Shown piece after piece: positions 48,004-58,390 of a DNA stretch of 64,000 bases. Every line of letters begins with the position of its first letter. The first letter of the stretch is position 1. The notes beneath the pieces were generated by a model, which saw only the letters and a program-made list of their open reading frames with translations, did not search any database and had not been told where the DNA came from. A program made the position numbers and the translations under genes. Source of the DNA: Lamellibrachia satsuma (taxonomy: Eukaryota; Annelida; Polychaeta; Sabellida; Siboglinidae); assembly GCA_033239005.1 (NCBI GenBank), contig BSQZ01000001.1:14154500-14218499 (forward strand), given 5' to 3'.

Positions 48004-48655
48004 TCAGTGTTGGCATAAATGTGCCATGTCAGCAGTTTCTCCTATAACACATTCCCTATACCGCAGTTCTACAGACATCCCCACTGACAAGTCCTCTTCT
48101 GCATCAGAGAACTGTCCATACTCAGGTCCAGATGTTTCAAATGTTAGTCGCTCAGCATACTTACAACAATTCCGTTCAAGGACCTCACAACCGACCGGTT
48201 CAGGCGACCCAGAGTCAGGAACCCATTCATCCAACTCCTCCACAGTCCCTGTGTCACATCCCAATCTGTCCTCCGTTGATTCCATGACAGTCTGTTTTTC
48301 CATTAACTGCACTTGTGTCTTATCAAGTCTTACATCGTCTAGAGACCAAGTCTCATTCTCCACATACAATTCTTCTGGCCATTCCTGCGGAGGTTCGTCT
48401 AGAGTCCACTGGTCGACCGATTCTATTAATGTCACTTCCTGGTCAGGCCTACCGCAATCACGCTCTGCCAATGACCAATCTGTTTCGTCAACAACTGCTG
48501 TGCAATAACTGTCATCTTCTGCCTCCTCGGCAAGGTCATAGTCATCCTCTTCAATGTCATATTCCTCGTCAAGGTCGTCTTCCTCCTCATCCACAACCAA
48601 TAACACAGACTCCTTGTTGGCAGAGAGTCTGTAGGCCGCCCTCTCCAACACTTCC
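48004..48655 (-). CDS. HENMT1: HENMT1 last exon: acidic C-terminal extension
   Basis: Residues 320-536. It opens REVLERAAYRLSANKESVLL, aligning loosely with the end of vertebrate HENMT1, then an acidic run at residues 342-368 with 19 Asp/Glu in 27. A Trp- and Glu-rich tail follows (ETDWSLAERD, VDQWTLDEPPQEWPEELY, DEWVPDSGSPEP), stop at 48004. Human HENMT1 lacks this length. The frame is unbroken for 217 codons, supporting real coding. Confidence 0.85.
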
Positions 48656-51600
48656 CTGAAACAGATCACAACTTGTCAAGATCATCCTGGTTATTTTTTT
48701 AATAGACTTAGTCCAAGGCAAACCCCAGAAATATGGTGCAGCCTGCACCACAAACATTGCAGAACCCCCATAAATGGCATTAATTTCTGCCACAAATATT
48801 TCAGAATCCCTTATCCTTTGGTAAATGCCACAGAATATGTGACAGAAAACATCACAAAGTGGTATCCATTGCTTCTCAAAAATGGCTAAATTTTACACTA
48901 TTTAAATAAATCTCTGATATCTTACTGCAGCTTACTACAAAATACCTGTATGTGGGTATTACAAACAAAGCCATAACATGACATAAAGCTACTGTGATGG
49001 TAATACTACAGCTGCTAGAAGCCTAAAATAGCTTATACACTCGCAATTCTTCATTCACACACCAATGTGTCTTTCTGGGAAGTATTTAGCTATGTTGCAA
49101 CTACTGCACAAAGATGAAATAATTGTGGCAGTGATGACTGACAAAAGTTGCTTTTAACTGGATGAACTACTAATTCTCCAACTAATGTGTCATTAAATAA
49201 ATGTATTGTACCTGAGGGTTTTAACATCAGGACAGATAGCCTGGAGCTCTGGGTATCCCATTAACTTATGTAGACTGACGGAGGCTGGGTCGGCCGAGGC
49301 GTCTCCGTCCAGTCCATCTCGGGCATTCATCTTCATGTAATACTTGGCACCCATAAGAATGGTCTCCTCCTCAGGGAAGTGGTCCTTCTTCACGGGGAAG
49401 TGTCCTTCTGAAATCTACAAATACAATAAACGTGTCACTAAATGGGCTACTCTGCAACTCTAAAAATAATATTCTTGTTTTAATAAAAAAAAATTAAAAC
49501 AAGAACATTTTTCTAGGGAGCCACGTCAGAAAATTATTTTCGTGATTTAAGAAATTTTTTGTAAGAAAAATTTTCTTGGTTTAAGAAAATAGTTTCTAAA
49601 ATCAAGAGAAGGCTATAGAAATATTTTCTTATTTATCCAAGAAAATTGTTCTTATCTAAGAATATTTTTTTCTTAAATCAAGAAGAAAAGCAAGACAATT
49701 TTTCTTAAATTATTTTCTAGGGAGCCACACAAGAAAATTTTTTAATCAAGAAATGTTTTCTTAGATTTAATAAGAATATTTTTCTTTTAGTCATTTTGGA
49801 TGTTTCACGTTAGTAAGATTATTTTTCTGAAAACAAGAAAAACCTTCTGAAAGACTTTTTCTTGGAATAAGAAACATTTTCTCATTTAAATATTTTTCTT
49901 ATAAAAAGAAAAACTACTGATCACTGCATGTCAGCAATCATTTCTGAAAATAAAACAATTTTCTTAGCACAAAATGCAAATTGCGATGAAGAGTATCAAT
50001 TATCAAGGAACATACTACCGTGAAATGACCAAAGGGAGCAAGCGATATTTTTGCCATCACAATGACGGAACTATCACAATGTTGGGACTAAAAGCCATAT
50101 TTTAACATAATAAAAGCTTTTAGATGGCAGATTTTCTACAGATGACACGGCATAAAGAAGCAAATGAAAATGGAATAGTGTTTTATTATGAGAAAAGGGA
50201 GTAAGTGTGTGACCAATAGCATCACGTGTTATTGCGACAGCCACACAATCAGTCAGCAGCTCTCATACCCAGTAGGGTCATTCTTTGTTAAATCAACCAA
50301 TTTTTTCCCTTGGTGAAACTTTGTTGTGTGATCGACAAGAGGATTGAAGTCACGCCCAATTTTGGATATCCACTGTTTTGATCCTTACTAGATCTAACGA
50401 CTGAAGTCAATTCTTTTGATGATTTTTTTTAATTTGGCATTTTTTATTAAACTGCTCACATTACTTAAACTAGTCACACACTACACATTTGGACATAAAT
50501 GAACCAGATTCATGATGGGTTGAACCATTTGAGGAAGCAGCTTTAACTCAAGAAAACTTCTTCATCTAGAATATTTACTTTAAATGTTTTTCTTGAGTAA
50601 GAAAATGTTTTCTTAATTCAAGAAACAAATTCTAGCATTAAGAATATTTATCTAAAATCTTTCTTCAGAAAGAAATATCTTCTTCATTCAAAAAAAAGTC
50701 CTTATTCAATCACATATTTGGAACTTGCGAAGAAAACATTTTTAATTCAAGAAACTTTTCTTGTTTCAAGAAATATTTTCTTGTATAAGAAAAGTATTTT
50801 TGGCAGTGTGTCACTGAATGGGGTACTCTCTCACTGAATGGGCACTGTGTCACTAAAAGGGTAACTGTGTCACTGAATTGGTCGTTGTACCCCAAATGGG
50901 TCACTAAATGGCTCACTGTGTCACTCTGTGTGGCTCTGTGTCACTAAATGGGTCAGTGTATCACTGAGTGGGAACCCCAGTTCCACCCCTGTAGTCACTG
51001 ACCAGTTCATAAGTGAAGTTCTGCTGCTGGTCATCAGGCTGACCACAATGTTCGTTCAGCCTGTGGAAGACTGCAAGCTGGGAACAGTGGCCGAGGTCCC
51101 GGCGCCCTCCGGGGTCCTCCCCAACCCCGTCAAACTCCACCGAGTAGCCATACTTCAGAGTCTGCACCTCACACCTGCCAAAATATACTTGGTTACTAGT
51201 GCTGTCACAGTTCTTTGTCTGGAACTGAAACCGCGGATCCCAAATGGTACTGCGGATCTCGGGTCTACACCTTTCCAGACCCGGAACAGTCACAGCACTA
51301 GTTATCCGCAGTAAAATCACTCATTCTTGGTATTCTACAAAATCTACAACGGACTGTATCTAACATCCATGCTCCACTTGTATGTGTTGGTGACATGGCA
51401 ATGGTGCCGACTCAAATTTTGTAATTTCTTGTCTTGAAATAAAACTTGTTCAGTTACACTGTATGCAGCTGCTTGTGATTGACATATATTTGCTCTTTGT
51501 TGGTGCATTAACAAATTTTAGGAGTTTTTTCCGGAATCTCTCCCCTCTTTCAAGAGTAGAAAACTCCCAGTCTCCCATACTGGAACCGTGGAAGACCCAC

Positions 51601-54523
51601 ACCGTGAATAAATGGTCATCGAGAACCGTAGAGGCCTGTGAAAACTGGAGCAGTGACAGCACTACTAGATACTGTTTCATTGTTTTCAGTGCCACTGTAG
51701 TAAACAGCAGTATATAAAGTGCAACACAGTAAGACTAAATAGATCAGGGTATGGAGTGGTAAACTGGGGCCTTAGAATCAGATGTATGTTTACTATCAAC
51801 GTGTACATTTTCCGTAAAATCCCAGCCCTACGCAGAACTTTTTTGCTGACAAACTTGAGATAAAACAGTATCATGCATTGAGTAATATTTTTACTTACCA
51901 GGTATTTCACAGTCAGTTTACCTTTTTTCTTCCTGTGACATTTCGACTGCTATCAGCAATCTTCTTCAGACTACCGCTAGATGGCGACACAGTAGTCATT
52001 CCACACATGTGCCCCCCAGAGCCGCGCCCTGGATGGCCCTCCAGGAGATCATCGTAGATATGTGAGAGTCGGTATCGGTCCTCATCTCCAGTCCAACTCC
52101 CTGTCTACAAATTAGGCCCCCTCCCAGTCTACTATGTGATTCCGTTGAGTCATGTGATCTGTGATAGCTTATTTATGCATCTCTTTTTCTGATGTTTTTC
52201 TGTGACTTTGGGTATAGGGTCTGCTAGTTGATGCTTTCTCAGCATCTTCTTTGTGTTCTCTGATGTGGGTTCCTACGGTACGTTTCGTTTCTCCGATGTA
52301 TGTGGCACTACAGTTCTTACACGTTATGGAGTACACCCCTTCACACATCTCTGGTGGTTCGACTTTGTCTTTTGGTCTTACTAGTGACCAAAAAAGGTAA
52401 ACTGACTGTAAAATAAATAAAAATATTACTAATTTGAACCATCTAGTCTGATGAACATCTTCACCCATTGTCACGCATTGCTTAGAAGACACACAGAAAT
52501 AAGCCAATTGATTAGAATTTAATGAACAAGCTGAATGCATACCATTTCTGGAATTCATCTCTTGTCCATTCAAACTTGTGATCCTCGTGCCGCATGCCGG
52601 AGAAATTGGGGAACAGGACGTTAAATTCTGCATTTGGTGTAGTGATGATGATTAGTTGTGGTTGAACTTCAGCGAAGAGAACCCTTGGTATTGCTGCTAG
52701 TTCCTGGACGGTCAGATGTTCAATTCTGTGGAATACAAAAGCACTTTGATGCACACACAGTGTACGTTTACAAACATATTGTGTTAATATGTTCTAAAAT
52801 ATGTCGTATTGATGATGATCTCTACTACAATGACAGGAACATTTTTATTATCAAAAACACTGCAAATATGTTTGTAATATTAGCCTTGTATCCTAAAACT
52901 GATTATAACAAAGGCATATTTGAGCTTCAGGCATGTAGTGTACTTACGTTACATTTACACAAGTTGAATATCTTCAAAACTGATTAAGTTCATTTGCCTG
53001 TCTTAATAAAAAAGGTTCATTCTTACATAGCATGGTATCCAGTCATTGGTATTGTTCAAAGCACTGTACATTTCACCCCCGAATACTTACACTTCTATAA
53101 GAATGGCCGCTTCACAGTTGCAAAGCCTGCTGTCATACTGTGCAAGGCTGCCATGGAACAGTCGCATTGTGAGTGGGGTCATGCGGCGATACCTGTCTTG
53201 AAAGTCAGACAGCAGCGGCTTCACAGCAAACCTCTTCATCTCTAGTAGTGATCTGTCACAATCAACACCCGTAATGTCTTCAATGGTGACAACTTGCTTG
53301 AGGTATGGAAAGACATGACAACTTCCACATCCAAAGTCCACTACCTGAAACAAGAAATAGTCTTAGCTGCAATGCAGTTAGGTATTATGAAAATTGAGCC
53401 AAAGCAACAGTGAATGCAGTGTGATGTGTCACATGTCACATCAGCAGGATAACATTGCAATGGAGCCTGTTCACCTAATTCATATGCAAGTCTACTAAGC
53501 TCACACATCATAATGAATTTGACAAAGTTGCAAATTGACTTTGTGTTCAAAATGACTTAATTGGTTGCATGCTTAGTTGTCTCGCTACCAATATCATGCT
53601 GGATTATGCAAATAGATTGTAGTACTAGCCCCAAACCTACAAATCATGTACATGAAATTCCCACATTTATAGAATCAGGCATAGGCACATTTATAGAATC
53701 AACCACAAACACCACTATGACTATGTTTAATATTTCACTGCACCATTCTTATAACGAAATGGTTCCGAGCGTTGGAAGTCAACATTCATTTTAAAAATGG
53801 CTGCCGCTAGTGGTTGTGCTTGGATCCCTCAAAGTTGGCGATTCTTTCAGATCAGGGGATTATTAGTTAGTGCTCGGACTATTAATGGTAACAGTGAATC
53901 GTGATAGGGTCACCCGGAGAGGGGTATGTAACATCGTCATTCTTTAAATATGCCCCATTTATTTATTACAATAATTCCATAAACAATTGGATCAAATCTG
54001 GGCACTTTTGTAGAATCCGGACCCACCTCCATGTCACCGTTATAACATATAATATGTAACCTTGCACAATGCATACACACTGCGTAAAAACACATTTCAT
54101 CAGCTTTTTCAATGCTCAATGCAGGTTAAATACGCGAATTCGAGCTTCGAAAAACGTGATTAAATGTGTGTTTACAGGGAATGACGCACAACACCGTTAA
54201 TAATTTACATGTTCTATAGAAAAATACGCACTCTGCACCGTTACTATACTGTATACATGTTACATGTAAATAACGGCGAAATTGAGGTGGGCCTGGATTC
54301 TAGATAAATACCCAAATCTGCAAGTATTCAAATAATATTATTTTGTGTTATATTATTTATAGCCGCACACTCCCACCCGCGTCATTCTCTCGGCTCGTAG
54401 GATGTCCGCAACATGTGCATAGCGTTGTCTAGACAGTGGTGGGTCAAACATGGCGTGGGGCTCCTCATTGTCGCAGCTATCTTTTGTCTCTTTTCCAACT
54501 GCGTCCGGACAAGACTCGTCCAT
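48004..54523 (-). CDS. HENMT1: HENMT1, small-RNA (piRNA) 2'-O-methyltransferase, complete
   Basis: Transfers methyl from SAM to the 2'-OH of the 3' nucleotide of piRNAs in germ-line granules, protecting them. Six coding exons: 54377-54523, 53091-53344, 52543-52725, 51003-51174, 49212-49414, 48004-48655. They join in frame to about 536 residues (human 393). Start ATG 54523 (MDESCPDAV). Motifs: FDPPLSRQRYAHV (residues 26-38), SAM motif I VVDFGCG (50-56), metal ligands E133-x2-E136-H137 in EVIEHL, TTPNAEFNVLFP (162-173), fourth ligand H183 in DHKFEWTRDEF, and GYSVEFDGVGEDP. All catalytic residues known for HEN1 are present. After the catalytic core comes ISEGHFPVKKDHFPEEE, a vertebrate-like MGYPELQAI helix region, then a long acidic tail. 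The intron-4 acceptor is taken at TTGTAG|ATTTCAG; the nearer AG would break the frame. Confidence 0.95.
49455..50800. repeat. HENMT1 intron 4: alternating AAGAAAA / TTTTCTT array with inserted MITE
   Basis: From 49455 to 49930 and again 50545-50800 the sequence is a dense mix of AAGAAA and TTTCTT in alternating orientation, forming many overlapping short palindromes such as AAGAAAATTTTCTT. The phrase TTCTAGGGAGCCAC occurs twice (49511 and about 49722), indicating a duplicated unit of about 211 bp. The middle holds about 350 bp of ordinary sequence and MITE copy D. Confidence 0.7.
50288..50546 (+). mobile_element. MITE-like repeat, copy D (5'-truncated)
   Basis: Matches the right half of copies A and C (CTTGGTGAAACTTTGTTGTG, TTTTGGATATCCACTGTTTT, GAGGAAGCAGCTTTAA) with the terminal TTAAAGCTGCTTC in inverse. 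Lies in HENMT1 intron 4. Confidence 0.75.
50810..50990. repeat. Degenerate array around GTGTCACTGAATGGGT
   Basis: About eight loosely repeated phrases (GTGTCACTGAATGGG, CTCACTGAATGGGC, GTCACTAAATGGGTC). It stops about 12 bp before the donor of HENMT1 exon 4. Confidence 0.8.
51195..51302. mobile_element. Small palindromic element beside HENMT1 exon 4
   Basis: CTAGTGCTGTCACAGTTC at 51195-51212 is inverted as GGAACAGTCACAGCACTAG at 51283-51301 (16 of 18 matching). The interior is also partly palindromic (GCGGATCCCAAATGG against CTGCGGATCTCGGG). A related end (GCAGTGACAGCACTACTAG) occurs at about 51650-51668. Termini of this kind resemble hAT-type MITEs; the superfamily is my inference. Confidence 0.6.
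51930..52400 (-). mobile_element. Penelope-like element fragment with GIY-YIG endonuclease
   Basis: On the minus strand, from about 52395, the frame reads LVRPKDKVEPPEMCEGVYSI, TCKNCSATYIGETKRTVGT and IREHKEDAEK, then stops at 52169. Beyond the stop the reading continues as AITDHM, stop, HIVDWEGA and REL-D-W. This is the GIY-YIG nuclease domain of Penelope-like retroelements (GVYSI ... YIGET.R...R..EH, then ITDH ... W..A). Only the C-terminal end is present and it has stops. Sits in HENMT1 intron 3 in the same orientation as the gene. Confidence 0.8.
52998..53075 (+). repeat. Dispersed repeat, second copy
   Basis: Matches 29832-29905, see there. It lies immediately after the donor of HENMT1 exon 2. 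Confidence 0.6.
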
Positions 54524-54643
54524 ATCTCATCAGTCTTTAATTGCCGTAGTACGACACCAGAACGTCTTCAGTCTATGTAAAAATCGTCGATGAATGTTTA
54601 CCATCGCTAACTTCCGGTGTAATCACAAACGGTAACGTACAGA
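54524..54643. promoter_or_regulatory. HENMT1 promoter region with ETS consensus
   Basis: The 120 bp upstream of the HENMT1 ATG contain, on the minus strand, a perfect ETS/GABPA site ACCGGAAGT (54610-54618), about 90 bp before the start codon. No TATA box is seen. On the plus strand an ATG at 54644 opens a frame just outside this block, so the promoter could be bidirectional. Confidence 0.4.
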
Positions 54644-54719
54644 ATGGCTGCATACCGTTTTATCAATTACCAGATTCAACAAATGATACTCGCGCCATCT
54701 GTCTGGAAACATCGCGTAT

Positions 54720-55745
54720 CCAGTTTGTGGATTAATTATTGCTATACTTATATCAAGGTACCGTTGGAAGGTGTTCAGTTGTACGTCAGATTCGGAAGGG
54801 AAACTGGAGAGAGGTTCACGACAAACACAGGCGTGCCGCAGGGGGACTGTCTAAATGCAGTCCTCTTCATCCTCTAACCAGCCAAAGCTGATCAGTATTA
54901 CCAACCTGAATCGAATGATCACAACTACCACCTGAAGTCTCCTGAACCACCAACAAGTACATATCTGATAGATCATGCATACAGCAAACCGATAAACACG
55001 ATTATCGATGCACAGTACACAGATGATACAGAGTGGGCAGTGACGGGGCGCAGACATGTCATCGAAAACATCAGAGTACGCACAATCCCCCCTGCTAGAG
55101 CAACGCCAGCCGTAAAACAACGTCACCAAGGATGAGGAGTACACAATAGACAGGGTATCCAAGGATGTCTCATGGAAACCCTGCAAGATCCTGGGTTATC
55201 TGCTTGATACTGAAGAAGGCACCAAACGAAGAAAGAAGCTGGCGCTTGATGCAATGTGTGCATTCCAAGAGGTTTGGAGGTGTAATCAAACCAACCGCAG
55301 TCTGAAGATCAGAATCTTTGAGGCGCTGGTCCAGAGCATCTTTCTGTACAACTCAGAAATCTGGACTATGGCGTCAACTCTCACTAGTCAAGTGAATGCA
55401 TTCCAGCGTCGATTGCTCATAATGGTAATTAGCATCAGGTGGTCAGACAAGATAAGCAATGACCACCTCGGAGCTATCACGAAACACACAGACTGGGGTG
55501 ACAAGATCTACGAAAGAAGATTCAGATGGTGTGGTCATCTGTTGCGCATGTCAGAAGACACCCCTGCAAGACGAACATTGGCCGAAGCAGAGATGGATTA
55601 GCGAAGACCCAAGGGCCGTCCAAAACTAACCTGGCTGGCCACGATGAAGCAGAACCTGGCAAACACGAAATCAGCTAGTAGCGAGCTAAGGAAATGGCAT
55701 AGGATCGGGTCTGGTGAAGGTCTTATAAGTGGAGGGTAACTGCAG
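54720..55745 (+). mobile_element. Non-LTR retrotransposon reverse transcriptase, degenerate
   Basis: Reading across frames: YVRFGRETGERFTTNTGVPQ then GDCLNAVLF (RT box B), AQYTDDTEWAVTG (catalytic YxDD box), then at 55254-55601 RSLKIRIFEALVQSIFLYNS, EIWTM, FQRRLL, IYERRFRWCGHLLRM, and finally GRPKLTWLATMKQNL. Several stops and frameshifts make it inactive. 5'-truncated; it begins about 200 bp from the HENMT1 start, on the opposite strand. Confidence 0.8.
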
Positions 55746-55799
55746 TTATGCACCCCGCATGTGGAAGATGAAGGATGATATACGTATAAGGGCACTTAG

Positions 55800-56630
55800 C
55801 TGATACGATGTGTTACATTGTTTGCAAACACAATGTCTACGCTAGTTCGTTTTCCTTTTCTAATTTAGTGGTGGTATACCATAAAACACTTTATGCATGT
55901 GTTTGTTAGTCTATCTGTTGGTTTGTTCCCTCATATCTGCGACAGTTTTGCCTGTATGAGGTTGACATTTTGTACATGTGCTCGGGGACCCACGGTGATG
56001 GCTCGTACATTAAAACATTCGTAATTTCCCCGGGGGCTTGAGCTTTTACGAAGGACCTTATGGGGACGTTTGATATAGATTACGTGCCCAGTATATCGAA
56101 ACAGTAGTAATTCGTACGTACAACTGTTTTTAGGCACCAAGTTGTATCCATCATTGCCAATGGTATTGCCAAAACGAACGGGGTACTGCAATTCATAAGT
56201 TCTTGCATTGGCTGTCTTTTTCCCCGTGCAACGCCGGGTAACTCGACTAGTACCGTTATAAAAAATTGTATTCACAATCACTGTTTGGGTGATTTTACAT
56301 CCACGTTATACATCTAGTTTTTATTTATTCGATTTCATGTAGGTACGTGTGAAACTATATTTTCGCGTCTTATAATGACAACTACACCGGGTGTGTCAGC
56401 GCCATTGCCAGTCAGTCAGTAACACATTTTATAGGGGTGATGGGGTGGGGAGAGGGGATCTTATCCCACCGCGTAAGCCATTTACAAAATTAGAAACGCA
56501 ATCAGATAATCTACACAATATTAACATTGTCTCTGATAAAAGTCAGGAACGTTACTGATGATAATGCAAAATACATGGGTTAAAGATTAAAAACGAAACC
56601 TAGCCGCTTGATGACTATAATATTGTCTAT
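55800..56630. other. Intergenic, nothing firmly recognised
   Basis: A minus-strand open frame of 116 codons (55931-56281) begins near CGCAACGCCGGGTAACTCG, a phrase of repeat-like look, but I cannot tie it to a family. The rest is unremarkable AT-rich sequence. Confidence 0.4.
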
Positions 56631-57319
56631 AACCCACCATCACGTACAGACCGTCACCGTTGTCAACCAACCGTCACTTACACGCCGTCTTCGTTGCCAA
56701 CCACCATCACGTACTCGCCGTCTTCGTTGCCAACCACCATCACGTACTCGCCATCTTCGTTGCCAACCACCATCACGTACTCGGCGTCTTCGTTGACAAC
56801 CACCATGACATAAAAGCAGCCCCCGCTAGCAAAATTTACTGGGCCAATGATGACTAAAAAACATAATTGGCCCAGTGATGACTGTCATTGGCTTAACTGG
56901 CATTGGTTTGCCATGAAAAAAAACATGATGGCTATCAATAATTGGCCCAATCAGGTTTTGTGAGCTGGGGCCAGTAAAGGGCCAATGATGTTTTCATCGG
57001 CTTTTGGCATGGTTTGATGTGGACATTTTTAATGGGCCAATGAAAAAAGCAAATTATAGGCCAATGAAAAAGCACAGGTGAACTTCATTGGCCCAAGCTA
57101 GCTGGGGGTCGGTACCAACCACCATCGCCGTTACTGACCACCAAAACGTACGCACCGTCGTCGTTACCAACCACCATCACATGCACTATGTTGTCGTTAC
57201 AACCACCAAAGCGTACGCACCGTCTTCGTTACCAACCATCATCACGTACACGGCATTGTTGTTGTCAACCACCATCTTACACGCAGCGCAAGCGCAAGCG
57301 CAAGCGCAAGCGCACGCAC

Positions 57320-57392
<73 letters not shown>

Positions 57393-57480
57393 TGCATCAC
57401 ATACGTTGGCCGCATACATGCATTCGTCGTTGCCAATCCACCGTCGTTGCCAATCCACCGTCACGTACATGGTTGCCATG
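56630..57480. repeat. 33-bp minisatellite and simple repeats, interrupted by a small element
   Basis: At 56630-56815 and again 57108-57275 and 57425-57475 the sequence repeats CAACCACCATCACGTACTCG plus CCGTCTTCGTTGC with variation (33-bp units). Between 57285 and 57390 are (GCGCAA)n, (GCAC)n and (AC)n tracts. The element at 56818-57110 splits the array. Confidence 0.85.
56818..57110. mobile_element. Small element with inverted ends and many CCAAT-type motifs
   Basis: Ends are CCCCCGCTAGC (56820-56830) and GCTAGCTGGGGG (57098-57107), inverse of each other with one change. Inside are about nine occurrences of GGGCCAATGA or its inverse TCATTGGCCC, in both orientations. It disrupts the 33-bp array, so it looks like an insertion. 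No coding capacity. Confidence 0.6.
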
Positions 57481-58080
57481 AAGCTGCAGTCAGTGTGTGA
57501 CGTTCAGTCGTTTACCTAGCTGTCTAAAAGACCCGCTCGTTGAAGAGCTGCATACTGCCACTGAAGCAAGACCACACGGTACGGGACGTTTGCCAGGAGG
57601 ATGCGAACGAAGCTAAGTGGCGCTGAAGGCGTAGGTTTCTGATCTTTCGCAACGCCGCTTCGTCTTCAGACTTCAGTACGTCGCGACATGGTGGAACGTG
57701 GCGACGCTGTTTACGCAATAATCCCAAAACACTGTCATCGAAAGAGACGCTCTGTAAAATCAGCTCCCTTATATAGTACCACGCAGCCACTGCCGGAAAT
57801 GCCATTTAACCGACTTTGGTAGCAGCAAGATACCACAGGGATGAAGTGTTAAACTGCCACCAGGCGCCATCGAATTGCTGTATCACCCAACGTAAAATGC
57901 CTTTCCCAAAATGCAACATTGCTTGACGTCACAAAAGTATATCTCGCGGCCGCGATTTCTACTGGAGATAATACTAATTGTCGTACTTGCTGTCTCTGCG
58001 TCTGCACACAACAAATCCCAGAGACTCAAAAAAAGACTTTCCAGATAATATTCACAAAAAGACAAGGAAGTGAGAAAACA
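57481..58080. other. Intergenic with one unidentified open frame
   Basis: A minus-strand frame of 93 codons (57524-57805) starts MAFPAVAAWYYIRELILQSV and is Arg/Leu/Ser-rich (RKQRRHVPPCRDVLKSEDEA). I recognise no family, and no splice sites or neighbours support it. Confidence 0.3.
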
Positions 58081-58084
58081 GTGC

Positions 58085-58390
58085 ATTGAAAACCTCGCAA
58101 TGGAGGCAGAAAAAGCAGCGGACAGGATACGAAATCACTCTACCAACATTTATTAAAGAGGAAATTGAAAGGAGATACAAGTCCCAGCCAAAATCTCTCA
58201 CTGAAAGCCGCATATGGAAAGATAATCACAGAAGAAGATGGAGAAATTAAAGGAGCACTTCCAGCAGGTTCTCAACCGTACAAACCCATTCAACCATGTC
58301 GACATTCCGGAGGCAACAGATGACTTTGAGATCAGAAGTCAGAGGAGCCATTAGAGCCCATGATATTGGAAAAGCACAAGGAGACGTCTG
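58085..58390 (+). mobile_element. LINE fragment upstream of the RT domain
   Basis: The plus strand reads MEKLKEHFQQVLNRTNPFNH and VDIPEATDDFEI, matching the segment between endonuclease and RT in this LINE class (W.EHF..VLNR......DIP.A..D..I). Earlier text (EAEKAADRIRN) fits the same region with stops. Ends abruptly near 58390. Confidence 0.65.
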
